A DNA stretch of 64,000 nt from the NCBI RefSeq assembly GCF_010119935.1, contig NZ_CP048209.1:4715001-4779000 (forward strand), read 5' to 3'. This DNA comes from Paenibacillus lycopersici (GTDB taxonomy: Bacteria; Bacillota; Bacilli; Paenibacillales; Paenibacillaceae). The notes below the pieces were generated by a model that was given only the letters and a program-made list of their open reading frames with translations, did no database searches and was not told where the DNA came from. The translations under genes were made by a program, and so were the position numbers. How positions within the stretch are numbered: the stretch's first letter is position 1; each line of letters opens with the position of its first letter. Positions 7,863 to 16,704 of this stretch are shown piece after piece.

Positions 7863-8372
7863 CTACTGTACCGCATTTCGCATGCGAATCATCGAGAAAT
7901 TCACGGTTGATGCGGCGACGGCATCGCGCAAAAGCATTAACGACGGCGTGACCCGCAGCTCGATCCCCTCTTGCAGAATCGCAGCGAGCAAATCATTGAT
8001 TCGGACGACATCCAGCGGTTTGACGGTTTGAGTCGCTATGTAATACCCCGCATTGGGTTCATGCAATTCGAAATCTTGCGGATCGAACGCATAACGATAG
8101 ATAGTCCCTGTCCGCACCCGTTCGAACCAGCCCGACTCGATCGCAACCATCCGCTTGGTCCCGGACATGCCGAAGAACTTCTCCGCATCCCCCGCCGTCG
8201 TATCCTCCTTAGGCCAGATGCACACCCTCGGACAGTCGCGCGGAAAATAGTAATGGGGCGCATGAAACGCGTCAATCGTCCATACCTTCGCCGGTTCATT
8301 CGTCTGATTGTAGATGATTCGCGGTTCGAACGCTTGAATATCCGGCTCTTCGCTGAAATGGTACAGGTGCAT
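7863..8372 (-). CDS. DUF6886-like conserved hypothetical protein
   Basis: A 169-residue soluble protein opening MHLYHFSEEPDI and containing VWTIDAFHAPHYYFPRDCPR, a pattern I associate with the DUF6886 family of Bacillota. The conserved histidines and the phrase FPRDCPRVCIWP suggest an active site, but no function is known. There is no signal peptide or membrane segment. Start ATG behind GAGGTCC. It lies between two single genes in the same orientation, with about 100 and 60 bases on either side, and may be expressed alone. Confidence 0.7.
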   Translation of the reverse strand: MHLYHFSEEPDIQAFEPRIIYNQTNEPAKVWTIDAFHAPHYYFPRDCPRVCIWPKEDTTAGDAEKFFGMSGTKRMVAIESGWFERVRTGTIYRYAFDPQDFELHEPNAGYYIATQTVKPLDVVRINDLLAAILQEGIELRVTPSLMLLRDAVAASTVNFSMIRMRNAVQ

Positions 8373-8432
8373 AAGGGACCTCGCTTTTCATTTCATCGTT
8401 TGTCTTCAATTCGCCAGTCTACTTCATCGACT

Positions 8433-9509
8433 TCAAATAAATTCGGCATAGAGCTGCTCGAAGGTTTCGAATTTCTCTACTTCTCTACCAACCTTACCAT
8501 ATTCAGCCGCATATTCATCTATCATTTCAAGAAACTTCTCTTTGAGTACTCGTAAATTGCCCGCATCGAAGTACTGCATCACATCGAATTTGGCCGTTCC
8601 CCGCTCCGCGGTCATTTCGTCCAGGAAGCCTTGAGCGCCAAGCGCCGCAAAAAAGGCGTACGACTTATCGTTCGTATCCACGCTGTTGATGATTTTGTTG
8701 CGGCAGTTACACCATAATTCTTCGTAAGTTCCTTTAAGATTATCGAAGGTCGGAACGGGTTTCGCAATGAAACGGTCGCACATGGAGCTGTATAATTGCG
8801 CAACGCTCTTCAGCACGTTTAACGATGCAATACGCATTTCGTCTACGGTATTCGCGTCGATGACAGCCATGTACAGCGATTCGAAAGCATCGGGTACGAA
8901 GGGATACATGACTAGTTCTTCCAAATACCGCTTGACCCCCCGCTTAATATACGTATTATTCATGCTGACCAGGGCATTCACCAGATTATACAACACGCCG
9001 GCAGCCGCCTGGCGCACAGAACCGATATCCTCTGCCAGCATTGTACCCGCGTATTCCTGCTTGGCACTGTCCATCCACTTTCGAGCCCGGCGCAGGCATT
9101 CTTCGCCAACCGGCTTGGCAAGCGCATCAAGCGCTTGCTGTCTGTAGCGTTTGAATTTCTCCAAGTACTCCGGCTTGGCGCAATACAGGATCTGGAGCTC
9201 AACGAGGCTCGCCACAGCCGGACTATCCAAGCTGGCTTGCTCCTGAATTCGGGTATTCCACGGCGTGCAGTACAAATCATAGCCCACATCCTCCAGGATG
9301 AAGCAGTAGGCGATCTCCCAGCCCCGGTCCGTGTTATTGATGATGATTAAATCCAGATCGCTCTTCTCATGGAAATCCCCGGTGCTAAACGACCCGGTAA
9401 GCCCAATAATGGCGATATCGTCCGGAAAATCCCTCTTCGCGCGTTCGATCACCATGTCGATGAGTCGTTCGTTCTTTTCTAAGAGCTTCGTCTTCGTCGC
9501 TTCGTTCAT
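8433..9509 (-). CDS. nucleotidyltransferase-domain protein
   Basis: A 358-residue protein with the polymerase beta-like nucleotidyltransferase signature GLTGSFSTGDFHEKSDLDLI (Gly-Ser-x9/10-Asp-x-Asp) at about residues 35-54. The remainder is all-helical, with a HEPN-like appearance around RRARKWMDSAKQEYAGTMLAE. Single-chain proteins of this type include aminoglycoside nucleotidyltransferases and many uncharacterised enzymes; a resistance role cannot be claimed. Start ATG 9509 follows AAGGGG at eight bases; upstream in-frame codons to 9557 lack a ribosome site. Confidence 0.78.
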   Translation of the reverse strand: MNEATKTKLLEKNERLIDMVIERAKRDFPDDIAIIGLTGSFSTGDFHEKSDLDLIIINNTDRGWEIAYCFILEDVGYDLYCTPWNTRIQEQASLDSPAVASLVELQILYCAKPEYLEKFKRYRQQALDALAKPVGEECLRRARKWMDSAKQEYAGTMLAEDIGSVRQAAAGVLYNLVNALVSMNNTYIKRGVKRYLEELVMYPFVPDAFESLYMAVIDANTVDEMRIASLNVLKSVAQLYSSMCDRFIAKPVPTFDNLKGTYEELWCNCRNKIINSVDTNDKSYAFFAALGAQGFLDEMTAERGTAKFDVMQYFDAGNLRVLKEKFLEMIDEYAAEYGKVGREVEKFETFEQLYAEFI

Positions 9510-9611
9510 GGTCTGCACCCCTTCATCGGTCCGTTCTCTAACTTCCCATCTATACATACCTATCTATACATATATAGGAAATGAAGCATGGATTCCAGGG
9601 GGAGTTTGGTT

Positions 9612-10109
9612 TTACTTAACTGGTGTACTCCAATCCGCTTTAAATTCTTGCATAGGCCCTTTGTTATCTTTTCTTCTGGTCTCCGTATAAGTCCCATTCG
9701 TATACGACGCCAAGACCTTCCTCCAAAATTTCTGTGCAGGCAGATTCCAATCGAATTGGCTTACCCGCCAATATCCTTCAAACCGATCAAATGCCATGCT
9801 TGCGGCTTGCTTACCAATATGTTGGTTCCTATATTTCCTGAGCACAAAAAAATGATTCAAATAGTGAATGTCCTCTTCGACAATATATTTAATGACGACA
9901 AAGCCCGCTATTCGCCCATTTGCCCGTATGAAGAACGGGCTGTAATTCGGATCGTCAAACCAATCGATGATGGCGGGATTCGTTATAAAACGTCCGCACT
10001 CATTGATATCGGATCCACTTAATTCGGAGAGATCATATGCTCCAAGTTCAAATAGATGCTGCAGAGCGATCCGCCCGTCTCCCTTAACTTTCTCCAGCTC
10101 AACAACCAC
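9612..10109 (-). CDS. GNAT family N-acetyltransferase
   Basis: A 165-residue GNAT protein. The acetyl-CoA-binding motif A is VLRKYRNQHIGKQAASMAFDR, split as RNQHIGKQAA at the pyrophosphate loop, followed by motif B WNLPAQKFWRKVLASY. The strand before it, GRIAGFVVIKYI, is also typical. It starts at GTG 10109 behind AGGAAG at seven bases. Its C-terminus is charged. Substrate unknown. It stands alone, facing away from the other GNAT gene at 10426. Confidence 0.82.
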   Translation of the reverse strand: MVVELEKVKGDGRIALQHLFELGAYDLSELSGSDINECGRFITNPAIIDWFDDPNYSPFFIRANGRIAGFVVIKYIVEEDIHYLNHFFVLRKYRNQHIGKQAASMAFDRFEGYWRVSQFDWNLPAQKFWRKVLASYTNGTYTETRRKDNKGPMQEFKADWSTPVK

Positions 10110-10425
10110 CTGACCACTTCCTGACGGTTTAATAGGTTTGCGACGAAATGGGTCTCAGAAACTTGCATACAAGAAATCCGCTGAATAGCCGTTCAGACCA
10201 GCGGATTGACTTGAATTAGGACTCGACACTTTCCGCTTCCAAGCTGTTGCTGCACCGTCTCGGCCTCCGCAGGAAAGGATTGCGGGAAAGGTCCGGAGAA
10301 GCTCAATCCAGCAAAATAACGGGCATCTCTTGTTACGAGCTCGCAATCCAACATGATACAGCTCACTCCCGAGTGTTTGGATTTGCTTTCCGCACGACTA
10401 AGGTACAAGGACTTATTTCAAAAAT
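10110..10425. other. intergenic stretch with possible decayed coding fragment
   Basis: No gene can be supported in these 316 bases. On the minus strand positions 10408-10193 stay open for 71 codons and read rather protein-like (CIMLDCELVTRDARYFAGLS), but I recognise no family, there is no ribosome site, and it may be the tail of a lost gene. Confidence 0.3.
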
Positions 10426-10980
10426 ATGGTATCACAAGTGTTTTTTTGTAGCTATAGATTTTGGAGTCGGTCCACGGTTTTATTAGCTATATTACCTTTG
10501 CATCTGCTAACTCGCGCACGATGGGCACTTATTGCATTCATAGGCTTCCAAAGAACGATTAGGAATTCGCAGCCTTCGTTCAACCGTTTAGTAGTCGGGA
10601 AAGATGTACTCACTATTGAAGATATTATAGAAGAGAACCAGAGGAACGCCGGATATGGCGAGAAGATGCTTCTCTTGAAGAAGGAGTCCGAATATGTTGG
10701 CTTCGTTACATATCTCCTTCAAAATCCACATGATAACTGCAGTTGGATCGGACTGTTCATCATCCGTCATGATCATGAAAGAAAAGGGATCGGGACGATT
10801 GCCTTAGCGTTGCTGGAAGGACGACTAAAGGAACACAAAATAGATAGAGTCCGATTATGTGTTCAACATGGAAACATAAAAGGGGCATCATTTTGGAATC
10901 AACATGGCTTCCATGTCATAAACAGCGGATTTGACAATCGCAACAACCGAATCGATATTTATGAGAAAGCATTTCGCTAG
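10426..10980 (+). CDS. GNAT family N-acetyltransferase, possibly 5'-damaged
   Basis: The C-terminal 130 residues form a convincing GNAT domain: LLKKESEYVGFVTYLLQ, the catalytic-strand segment SWIGLFIIRHDHERKGIG with the acetyl-CoA loop RKGIGTIALALLE, and motif B GNIKGASFWNQHGFHV. The first 40 residues are hydrophobic and basic and unlike a GNAT N-terminus, and no good ribosome site precedes the ATG at 10426. A different frame just upstream (around 10478-10560) reads like a protein, so a frameshift near 10560 that removed the real start is possible. The neighbourhood is visibly more AT-rich than the window average. Confidence 0.6.
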   Translation: MVSQVFFCSYRFWSRSTVLLAILPLHLLTRARWALIAFIGFQRTIRNSQPSFNRLVVGKDVLTIEDIIEENQRNAGYGEKMLLLKKESEYVGFVTYLLQNPHDNCSWIGLFIIRHDHERKGIGTIALALLEGRLKEHKIDRVRLCVQHGNIKGASFWNQHGFHVINSGFDNRNNRIDIYEKAFR

Positions 10981-11054
10981 CAATCATTACATACAAAATG
11001 AAGGAATGAAATGCATAGAACCATTTGCAGCCGAAGCGCTGTCAATAAGGCAAA

Positions 11055-11082
11055 TCGAAGGCACCCCGCCGGGGCGCCTTCG
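11055..11082 (-). terminator. hairpin terminator of the sigma factor operon
   Basis: CGAAGGC and GCCTTCG arms with an inner CCCC/GGGG stem form a compact hairpin about 24 bases beyond the sigma factor stop. On the minus strand it is followed by TTTGCC, so the U-tract is weak. Confidence 0.55.
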
Positions 11083-11105
11083 AAGAGACTTTATCGCTGC
11101 TGCAC

Positions 11106-12329
11106 TTATAACGCGGAAGACTGCCGGCTTAGAAATCGCCGAACAGCAGCATCCGTGCTTAGTCCGATCGCAAGGCTATAAGCGGAACGGGCATCATCTA
11201 TGCGGTTCATCCGCTTATACAAGTGACCGGCAAGCGCCCAATAGGGCTGATAGTTCGCCACGTCTTCGGATGGAATGGCTTCCAGTAACGCGAGGCCTCG
11301 TTCCGCCCCGTAGGCCTCTGCAATCGCGGCGGCCCGGCCGACCGATACTCCCAATCCAGGGGAAATTCGAACAAGCCCCTCATAGAGAAGAGCAATCTCT
11401 TCCCACTCGATGCGCCCGGTCCATAGACGTTGAGCATGTATCGATTGAATCGCGGCGATGAGCTGGAAACGGCCGATTCGCCCCGCTTGCGAAGCTGCAT
11501 GCAGATAACGCTCCGCTTCCATGATCAAGCTTTGCTCCCATCGTGCACAATTCTGCTCGGAGAGGGGAATATAGTCCCCTTCCTCATCATATCGGGCCGC
11601 ACGGCGCGCTTCGCAGTAAAGCATGGCTGCCAACAGACCGTAAACCTCCGGTTCCCGGGGGGCGAATTGGAGAAGCAGCTTGCCCAGATAGATCGCTTCC
11701 TCCGCCAATCCTCTTCTGGGCGAATCGGCCATGCCTGCCTCGTCCCATCCGCTGCCATAGGCGGCATAAACGGCCTCCAGAACGGAATCGAGACGCTCCG
11801 GGATTTCTTCCGCATCAGGTAGCTCAAAGGTAAGGCGTTCAGCGCGGATTTTCGCTTTTACCCTCGTAAGACGCTGGCCCATGGTGGAAGGTTTTACGAT
11901 GAACGCGGACGCGATTCGCGCCGCATCGATTCCAAGCACCGTCTGCAGCATAAGCGGCGTACGCATAGCAGGCTCAATGGCCGGATGAGCGCACAGAAAC
12001 ATCATCCTCAGCCGTTCGTCAGGGAAAGCATCGTTCGAAGCAGTCCGGCGCTGTGCCTCCTCGGATATGGCAAGGAGCGTCGGCAGCGCATGCTCGGAAA
12101 TCCGAGTGCGGCGGGCTTGGTCGATAAGCCGCCTGCGAGCGGCCGTAGCCAGCCAGGCTTCTGGCTTATCCGGTATGCCGGCCTTGGGCCAAGACTCCAG
12201 CGCCGCGAGAAAAGCATCCCCGATGGCATCCTCGACAGCCTGCAAATCCCGCCAATTTACAGCCAGATAGGAGAGCAAGCGGCCGTATGCGGCGCGAGCC
12301 GTCTCTTCAATGACCTGATGAATGGCCAT
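11106..12329 (-). CDS. ECF RNA polymerase sigma factor, ECF42 (DUF6596) type
   Basis: A 407-residue sigma-70 family protein, far longer than ordinary ECF factors. Region 2 is at the N-terminus (DLQAVEDAIGDAFLAALESWP, then WLATAARRRLIDQ), region 4 follows (LMLQTVLGIDAARIASAFIV), and the extra 200-residue C-terminal domain (from about 200) is the DUF6596/TPR-like extension that defines the ECF42 group. Such factors have no membrane anti-sigma factor; the C-terminal extension is required for activity. The gene is immediately downstream of the DGPF protein gene, with three bases between them, the diagnostic ECF42 arrangement. Its targets are unknown but typically include the DGPF operon itself. 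Confidence 0.9.
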   Translation of the reverse strand: MAIHQVIEETARAAYGRLLSYLAVNWRDLQAVEDAIGDAFLAALESWPKAGIPDKPEAWLATAARRRLIDQARRTRISEHALPTLLAISEEAQRRTASNDAFPDERLRMMFLCAHPAIEPAMRTPLMLQTVLGIDAARIASAFIVKPSTMGQRLTRVKAKIRAERLTFELPDAEEIPERLDSVLEAVYAAYGSGWDEAGMADSPRRGLAEEAIYLGKLLLQFAPREPEVYGLLAAMLYCEARRAARYDEEGDYIPLSEQNCARWEQSLIMEAERYLHAASQAGRIGRFQLIAAIQSIHAQRLWTGRIEWEEIALLYEGLVRISPGLGVSVGRAAAIAEAYGAERGLALLEAIPSEDVANYQPYWALAGHLYKRMNRIDDARSAYSLAIGLSTDAAVRRFLSRQSSAL

Positions 12330-12332
12330 CGT

Positions 12333-12680
12333 TTACTTCAACGCAGGAATATTCTGTCTGACCTCAACCACCTCGACGGGACCGCGAGCAGCCCAGTCCA
12401 ATGCGGTGTCCAGGTCAGGAACATCAATGACGAATATCCCGCCGAGCTGCTCCTTCGTCTCCGGGAACGGTCCGTCCTGAACGACCATCTCACCGCCGCG
12501 GCGCTTCACCGTGGCAGCTGTTTCGGGCGCGTAGAGACCCGAACCGAATACCACGATTCCAGCTTGCCGGAGCGCATGCACATAGTGCGTCCAGCCGGCC
12601 AAGTATTCTTGCTGCCGGGCCGGATCCGTTCTTGCCGCAAAATCCTCCTGGTTTTCGTAAAACATCAAGGTGTAATTCAT
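12333..12680 (-). CDS. YCII-related DGPF-domain protein, ECF42 partner
   Basis: A 115-residue protein of the YCII-related family with the signature MVVQDGPFPETKEQLGGIFV, in which the DGPF motif is intact, and a ferredoxin-like fold start MNYTLMFYENQEDF. DGPF proteins are the conserved neighbours and usual transcriptional targets of ECF42 sigma factors; their biochemical function is not known, although a relation to muconolactone-isomerase-like enzymes is suggested by the fold. ATG 12680 follows AAGGAGG. The gene is first in the operon. Confidence 0.9.
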   Translation of the reverse strand: MNYTLMFYENQEDFAARTDPARQQEYLAGWTHYVHALRQAGIVVFGSGLYAPETAATVKRRGGEMVVQDGPFPETKEQLGGIFVIDVPDLDTALDWAARGPVEVVEVRQNIPALK

Positions 12681-12824
12681 TCGAAAACGCCTCCTTAAAT
12701 CCTATTATAATTTGGTCTCGGTATAATGTCGTTCCCGTTATCCCGATTTCTACATTCCATGAAAATATCTTATTAATAATCTCTTACCGCTACCGGGGAG
12801 GGCTTGTTGCGCCCTTTAATTGTT

Positions 12825-13087
12825 CGACATCGCTCATTGTCGCTGCAAATGGTCGACTGCGGCATTCGCGTCAACGCCGTAGCGCCAGGACCGATCTGGA
12901 CGCCGCTCATCGTGTCCAGCTATTCGGCCTAGTATGTGAAAACCTTCGGGCTGGAAACGCCGATGAAACGGGGAGGGGGGCAGCCGTTCGAGCCGGCGCC
13001 GGCCTACGTCTACCTCGCTTCCGACGACTCGTCCTTCGTAACCGGCCAAGTGCTCCACGTCAACGGCGTCATGATGACGGTAAACTA
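12825..13087 (+). pseudogene. short-chain dehydrogenase/reductase remnant (C-terminal third)
   Basis: In one frame the sequence reads SLSLQMVDCGIRVNAVAPGP, then IWTPLI, a TAG stop at 12930-12932, and continues with YVKTFGLETPMKRGGGQPFE and VYLASDDSSFVTGQVLHVNG. This is the C-terminal part of a classical SDR enzyme of the YhxD/glucose-dehydrogenase-like type. The Rossmann GxxxGxG motif and the catalytic Tyr-x-x-x-Lys are missing and there is a nonsense codon, so it is a decayed gene fragment. No promoter or start is visible. Confidence 0.85.
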
Positions 13088-13093
13088 CGCAAT

Positions 13094-13124
13094 AAGCGGG
13101 AAGGCGCTTGGGCCATCCCGCTTT
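13094..13124. terminator. possible terminator between SDR remnant and solute-binding protein gene
   Basis: AAGCGGGA and TCCCGCTT form an 8-bp perfect stem around a 14-base loop, with only a short T run. It lies 38 bases beyond the stop codon of the solute-binding protein gene and could end that operon. Confidence 0.45.
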
Positions 13125-13161
13125 CGTCATGCGCGTCCCGACTTGACCGCCGGTTAGTCTG

Positions 13162-14592
13162 TTACTCGTTCAAATACGTCTCGATTCGGCTCGCCGCGGA
13201 TTTCGCGACCGCTTCCGCCGGCTTGCCGCCGGAGAAATAGGAGGCGGCTTCTTCCCGGATCATGGCGATGACCTTCGTATCCTTCTTCTCGTACTTGCCG
13301 ACGGTTGGAAGCAGCTTCAGCACGCTGTCGATCTCTTCGGGCGTGACCGTCAACGATTGGGCGCTTCCGTTCTTGTCCTTGATCATCATTTTCATTTTGC
13401 CGCTCTTCTGCATCTCGGCGAATTGCTCCAATTTCGTCTTTACCGCGGCCTGATGCACGGGGAAGCTTCGCATGGATGGCGAAGCCTGGATTTCCTCGGA
13501 GAGCAGGAACTTCTCGAATTCCCATGCGGCCGGTTTGACTTTGGAGCGCGCATTGAGCGCAAAAGCAAGATCGGAAGAGAACGGAAGCCCCTCGTCCTCC
13601 CCGGTGCCGGGCGGATTGAGCACGACGCCTTCGCCGTTCCCCAGCGCGGACGGAAGCGTTGCCAGCTGCATCGGTTCAGAGATGTTCATCTTAGAGAAGA
13701 CCTGCTGCATGCGGCCGAGATCCTCCGCCGACATCGCCCCGCTGTCGTACAGCTTCTTCACTTGTTCCAAATAGCCGCGGAAGGCGTCCATATCGAACGA
13801 CGAGGAATTGCCGTTCTTCGTAACAAGCTTGCTGTAGACGGTTTCCGCCCAATAGCCCAGCAGGTCTTCCGGCTTTAACCCGCTCAGAACGTGCGCATTC
13901 CCGCCTTTCGCGGCGGCTTGTTTCGATATTTTGTCGCAGAGGGCGATGAACTGCTTCCAGTTCCATGTCTTATCGTTCACGCCCCCCGCCGAATCAAGAG
14001 CGGATTGGTTCCCGATCAACACGTCGAGCGAAAACCCGACCGGAATCGCATACCAGCCCGCACTCCCCGTCATGCCCTTCAGCACCCGCTCGTAATAATC
14101 CGCGCTGTTGAAGCTCTTGTCCTTGCCAACCAGCTCGCTCCAGTCCGCAAACATCCCTTTATCCAAGTAGCGGTCGACCGGAAGATAGCCGGTTGCGATC
14201 AGATCCGAGCCTTTGCCGGACATGAGCGCGGCGCCGACAGTGTTCACGTACTTCTCGATGTCTCCGGCGGCAGGGCCGTTGTCGCCGCTCGGACCCGATT
14301 GGATGCGCATCTGATTGCCGCTCGTATCCGTCGGCACCGTCTCTTGGATTTGAATGTCGATATTCGGATGAGCCTGCTCGAACTTGGACACCGACTCTTC
14401 CAGGAAGCGGTCCTCGGTGAACACGGATACCGTGACCGTTTGCTTGGCGTCTGCATCCGATATCGCCGTATTCGCGGTATTCGCCGCATGGGACGCAGCA
14501 TTCGAATCGTTGCCTCCCGAGCCGCAAGCGCTCAGCAAGGTACCGATCAGCAGCGCCGAAGACGCCGCCGACAGCCATTTCTTGTTAACCAT
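13162..14592 (-). CDS. sugar ABC transporter substrate-binding lipoprotein
   Basis: A 476-residue extracellular solute-binding protein (family 1). It opens with a lipoprotein signal: MVNKKWLSAASSALLIG followed by lipobox LLSAC, cysteine about residue 23, and a Ser/Asn/Ala-rich linker. The mature protein has the family layout VTVSVFTEDRFLEESVSKFE, HPNIDIQIQE and C-terminal PAAWEFEKFLLSEEIQ. Start is ATG 14592, ten bases after GGGAGG; a TTG at 14601 overlaps the ribosome site. It is the last gene of permease-permease-adaptor-binding protein on the minus strand. No ATPase is present, so a shared MsmX-type ATPase is inferred. The sugar is unknown. Confidence 0.88.
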   Translation of the reverse strand: MVNKKWLSAASSALLIGTLLSACGSGGNDSNAASHAANTANTAISDADAKQTVTVSVFTEDRFLEESVSKFEQAHPNIDIQIQETVPTDTSGNQMRIQSGPSGDNGPAAGDIEKYVNTVGAALMSGKGSDLIATGYLPVDRYLDKGMFADWSELVGKDKSFNSADYYERVLKGMTGSAGWYAIPVGFSLDVLIGNQSALDSAGGVNDKTWNWKQFIALCDKISKQAAAKGGNAHVLSGLKPEDLLGYWAETVYSKLVTKNGNSSSFDMDAFRGYLEQVKKLYDSGAMSAEDLGRMQQVFSKMNISEPMQLATLPSALGNGEGVVLNPPGTGEDEGLPFSSDLAFALNARSKVKPAAWEFEKFLLSEEIQASPSMRSFPVHQAAVKTKLEQFAEMQKSGKMKMMIKDKNGSAQSLTVTPEEIDSVLKLLPTVGKYEKKDTKVIAMIREEAASYFSGGKPAEAVAKSAASRIETYLNE

Positions 14593-14617
14593 TCCAATCA
14601 AGCCTCCCGTAGTGTGC

Positions 14618-15727
14618 TTATTCCAGACGTACCCGATCGCCGTCGCTGAGCGGCTCGCTCGTATCCGTCACGATTCGCTCGGCGGGCATGAGCCCGCTCT
14701 TGATAACGACGGTATCCTCGTTCTCGCCGCCGGTCTCGACATACGTTTTCTTCGCAAAATAGGACGACCCGAGCAGCCCTTCCTTGACCGTCACCGTAAA
14801 CACGTACGATCCGCCGTCGTCGGTTCTTAACGCGGAAGCCGGCAGCTTTAAGCCGGGCTTGCCGCTCTCCTGCCGGATGAATACCGTCGCCTTCAAACCG
14901 GGCGATAGGCCGGTTCCGGCAACGTCGATCGTAATCGTCTTGCCGCCCGTATCCCCTCCGTTCCCGGAGGCGCCTCCCTGCTCCGACGCATTTGTAATGC
15001 TGGCGATCTTGCCCGTAAGCTGGCGGAAATCCTGTTCGTCGACCACCACTTCGGCTTCCCGGCCGATTTGCAGGGCGGACGCGGCATCGCCGGAAGCGGC
15101 GATCTGCAGCTCGTATCCCGAAGCGTCGCTGGCCACGATGCACACCTGCTGGCCTTGGGATGCCGTGATGCCCTCTTCGGCAGACAGCGACGTTACGACG
15201 CCGTCGAACGGCGCGCGCAGAATTCGTCCGTCGCGGATTTGTTTCTCGAGGTCGTCGATTTTCCGGGCGGCGATCGCCATATCCAGCTTTTGCGTTTCGA
15301 TGTCCTGCTTCTGTCTCTCTATCGAGGCGGCATCGGATCCGTCCCGGAGCAGCGGCTTCAGCGCGGCAACGAGCTGCGACAGCCTGATCTTCTGCTGCTC
15401 GTAGCGCGTTCTGTCGTCCTCCAGCGCGCGCTCCGTCTCGGCCGGATCGAACGTAAGGAGGGGATCGCCTTGCTTCACGCGGTCTCCCTTCTTCGCATAG
15501 ACTCCGGTCACTTTCCAATTGCCGAGCGGCGTCAGCGGCGCCGAATACGCCGGCTGCAAATACGCATCCTCATTGACGCTGAGATCCAGGCTGCCCATCG
15601 TCGGCTCTTTCACCGCCACTTTCGGCAGCGCCAGCGATTGAATCGTCGCCGACAAATACGTGAGCAGCAGCAGGCCCAGGACAAAGAGAGCGATTGCCCA
15701 GCGAAGCGTTCGTTTGCGCCGATCCAT
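14618..15727 (-). CDS. HlyD-like / RND-type periplasmic adaptor protein
   Basis: A 369-residue membrane-fusion-type protein: one N-terminal membrane segment (residues about 9-30, WAIALFVLGLLLLTYLSATI), a first half-lipoyl domain, a coiled-coil hairpin (about 100-165, RTRYEQQKIRLSQLVAAL and DIETQKLDMAIAARKIDDLE), the second half-lipoyl segment LRAPFDGVVTSLSAEEG, and beta-barrel regions. Such adaptors normally pair with MacB-like or ABC exporters. Here it sits between a sugar permease and the substrate-binding protein, 25 bases from the latter, with no exporter gene nearby. A role in stabilising or sensing through the importer complex would be speculation; it may also couple to an unlinked exporter. 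Confidence 0.82.
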   Translation of the reverse strand: MDRRKRTLRWAIALFVLGLLLLTYLSATIQSLALPKVAVKEPTMGSLDLSVNEDAYLQPAYSAPLTPLGNWKVTGVYAKKGDRVKQGDPLLTFDPAETERALEDDRTRYEQQKIRLSQLVAALKPLLRDGSDAASIERQKQDIETQKLDMAIAARKIDDLEKQIRDGRILRAPFDGVVTSLSAEEGITASQGQQVCIVASDASGYELQIAASGDAASALQIGREAEVVVDEQDFRQLTGKIASITNASEQGGASGNGGDTGGKTITIDVAGTGLSPGLKATVFIRQESGKPGLKLPASALRTDDGGSYVFTVTVKEGLLGSSYFAKKTYVETGGENEDTVVIKSGLMPAERIVTDTSEPLSDGDRVRLE

Positions 15728-15816
15728 CTCGTTCCTCCCTCCTCTCCCTATCCAATTTCGTCTCTATCGGATGTCATCGCCCGTTGAATGCTAAATTTTT
15801 CACGTCCGAACGTACG

Positions 15817-16704
15817 CTAGCCTTTGACCCCGGATCGCTGAATGCCGGCGACCAGTTGATCTTCGCCGTATAGAAACAGCAGTACCATCGGCGTCATGTA
15901 CAGTGCCGACGACGCAAACGCCACGCCGCGCCGGCCTTCGGCGATCCGGGCCAAATACACGGACAGCGGCTGCCGGAACGGCTCGGTCAAGAAGAGCAGC
16001 GGCTGCTCGACCATATTCCAGTTGTCGGCGAACACGAGCAGCATGAGTGCCGTCATGCCCGGCTTTACGATCGGCAGCACGATATGGACGAACGCGCGGA
16101 AATGCCCTGTGCCATCGATGCGCGCCGCTTCCAGATAAGCATTCGGGATGCCGCCGACGAATTGACGCATCAGGAACACGCCGAACGCCGCGAACACGCC
16201 GGGCCAGATAATCGCGCCGTACGCGTTCAACAACCCGAGCCGGTCCGCCACGAGATAATTGGGCACCAGCGTCACCTGAAACGGCATAAGCATCGTAAGC
16301 AAATACAAGAAGAACAGCTTGTCTCTCCCCGGAAAAGCCAGCTTGGCGAACGCGTAGCCCGCCAGCGTTCCGACGACCGTCTGGCCGAGTACGATCGGCG
16401 CCGTCAGCTTGACGGAATTCCAGAAGAGCAGCAGGTATTTCGGGCTGTAGATCAGCACGTCGGCGAGTGGCTTCAGCGTTGCCCGCTCCGGCACCCAGCG
16501 GATCGACACATATGCCGTCGGCATGGCCGCAGCCTCTTCCGCTCCCGAGTCCGAATCGTCCAGGGCTCCGTAATGATGCGTAATCTCCCGCTCCGACATG
16601 AAGGCGTTCGACAAGGTCAGCACGATCGGAAACAGCACCAGAGCGCCAAATAGTAGCAGGAGCAACAGCTTCACGGAAACCTCGGCGTTAGGGGCCGTAT
16701 TCAT
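15817..16704 (-). CDS. carbohydrate ABC transporter permease, MalG type
   Basis: A 295-residue integral membrane protein with about six transmembrane segments. The binding-protein-dependent permease signature (EAA loop) is YLEAARIDGTGHFRAFVHIV with LPIVKPGM, near residues 195-222. The N-terminal TM is KLLLLLLFGALVLFPIVLTL and a further one lies around GTLAGYAFAKLAF. The ATG overlaps the stop of the upstream permease gene by four bases (ATGA), so the two membrane subunits are co-translated. Together they form the channel of a CUT1-type sugar importer. Confidence 0.9.
   Translation of the reverse strand: MNTAPNAEVSVKLLLLLLFGALVLFPIVLTLSNAFMSEREITHHYGALDDSDSGAEEAAAMPTAYVSIRWVPERATLKPLADVLIYSPKYLLLFWNSVKLTAPIVLGQTVVGTLAGYAFAKLAFPGRDKLFFLYLLTMLMPFQVTLVPNYLVADRLGLLNAYGAIIWPGVFAAFGVFLMRQFVGGIPNAYLEAARIDGTGHFRAFVHIVLPIVKPGMTALMLLVFADNWNMVEQPLLFLTEPFRQPLSVYLARIAEGRRGVAFASSALYMTPMVLLFLYGEDQLVAGIQRSGVKG

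Noticed and set aside
10193..10408. Possible small minus-strand gene of 71 codons
   Set aside because: No ribosome site, no recognised family and no operon partner; kept only as a note on the intergenic stretch.
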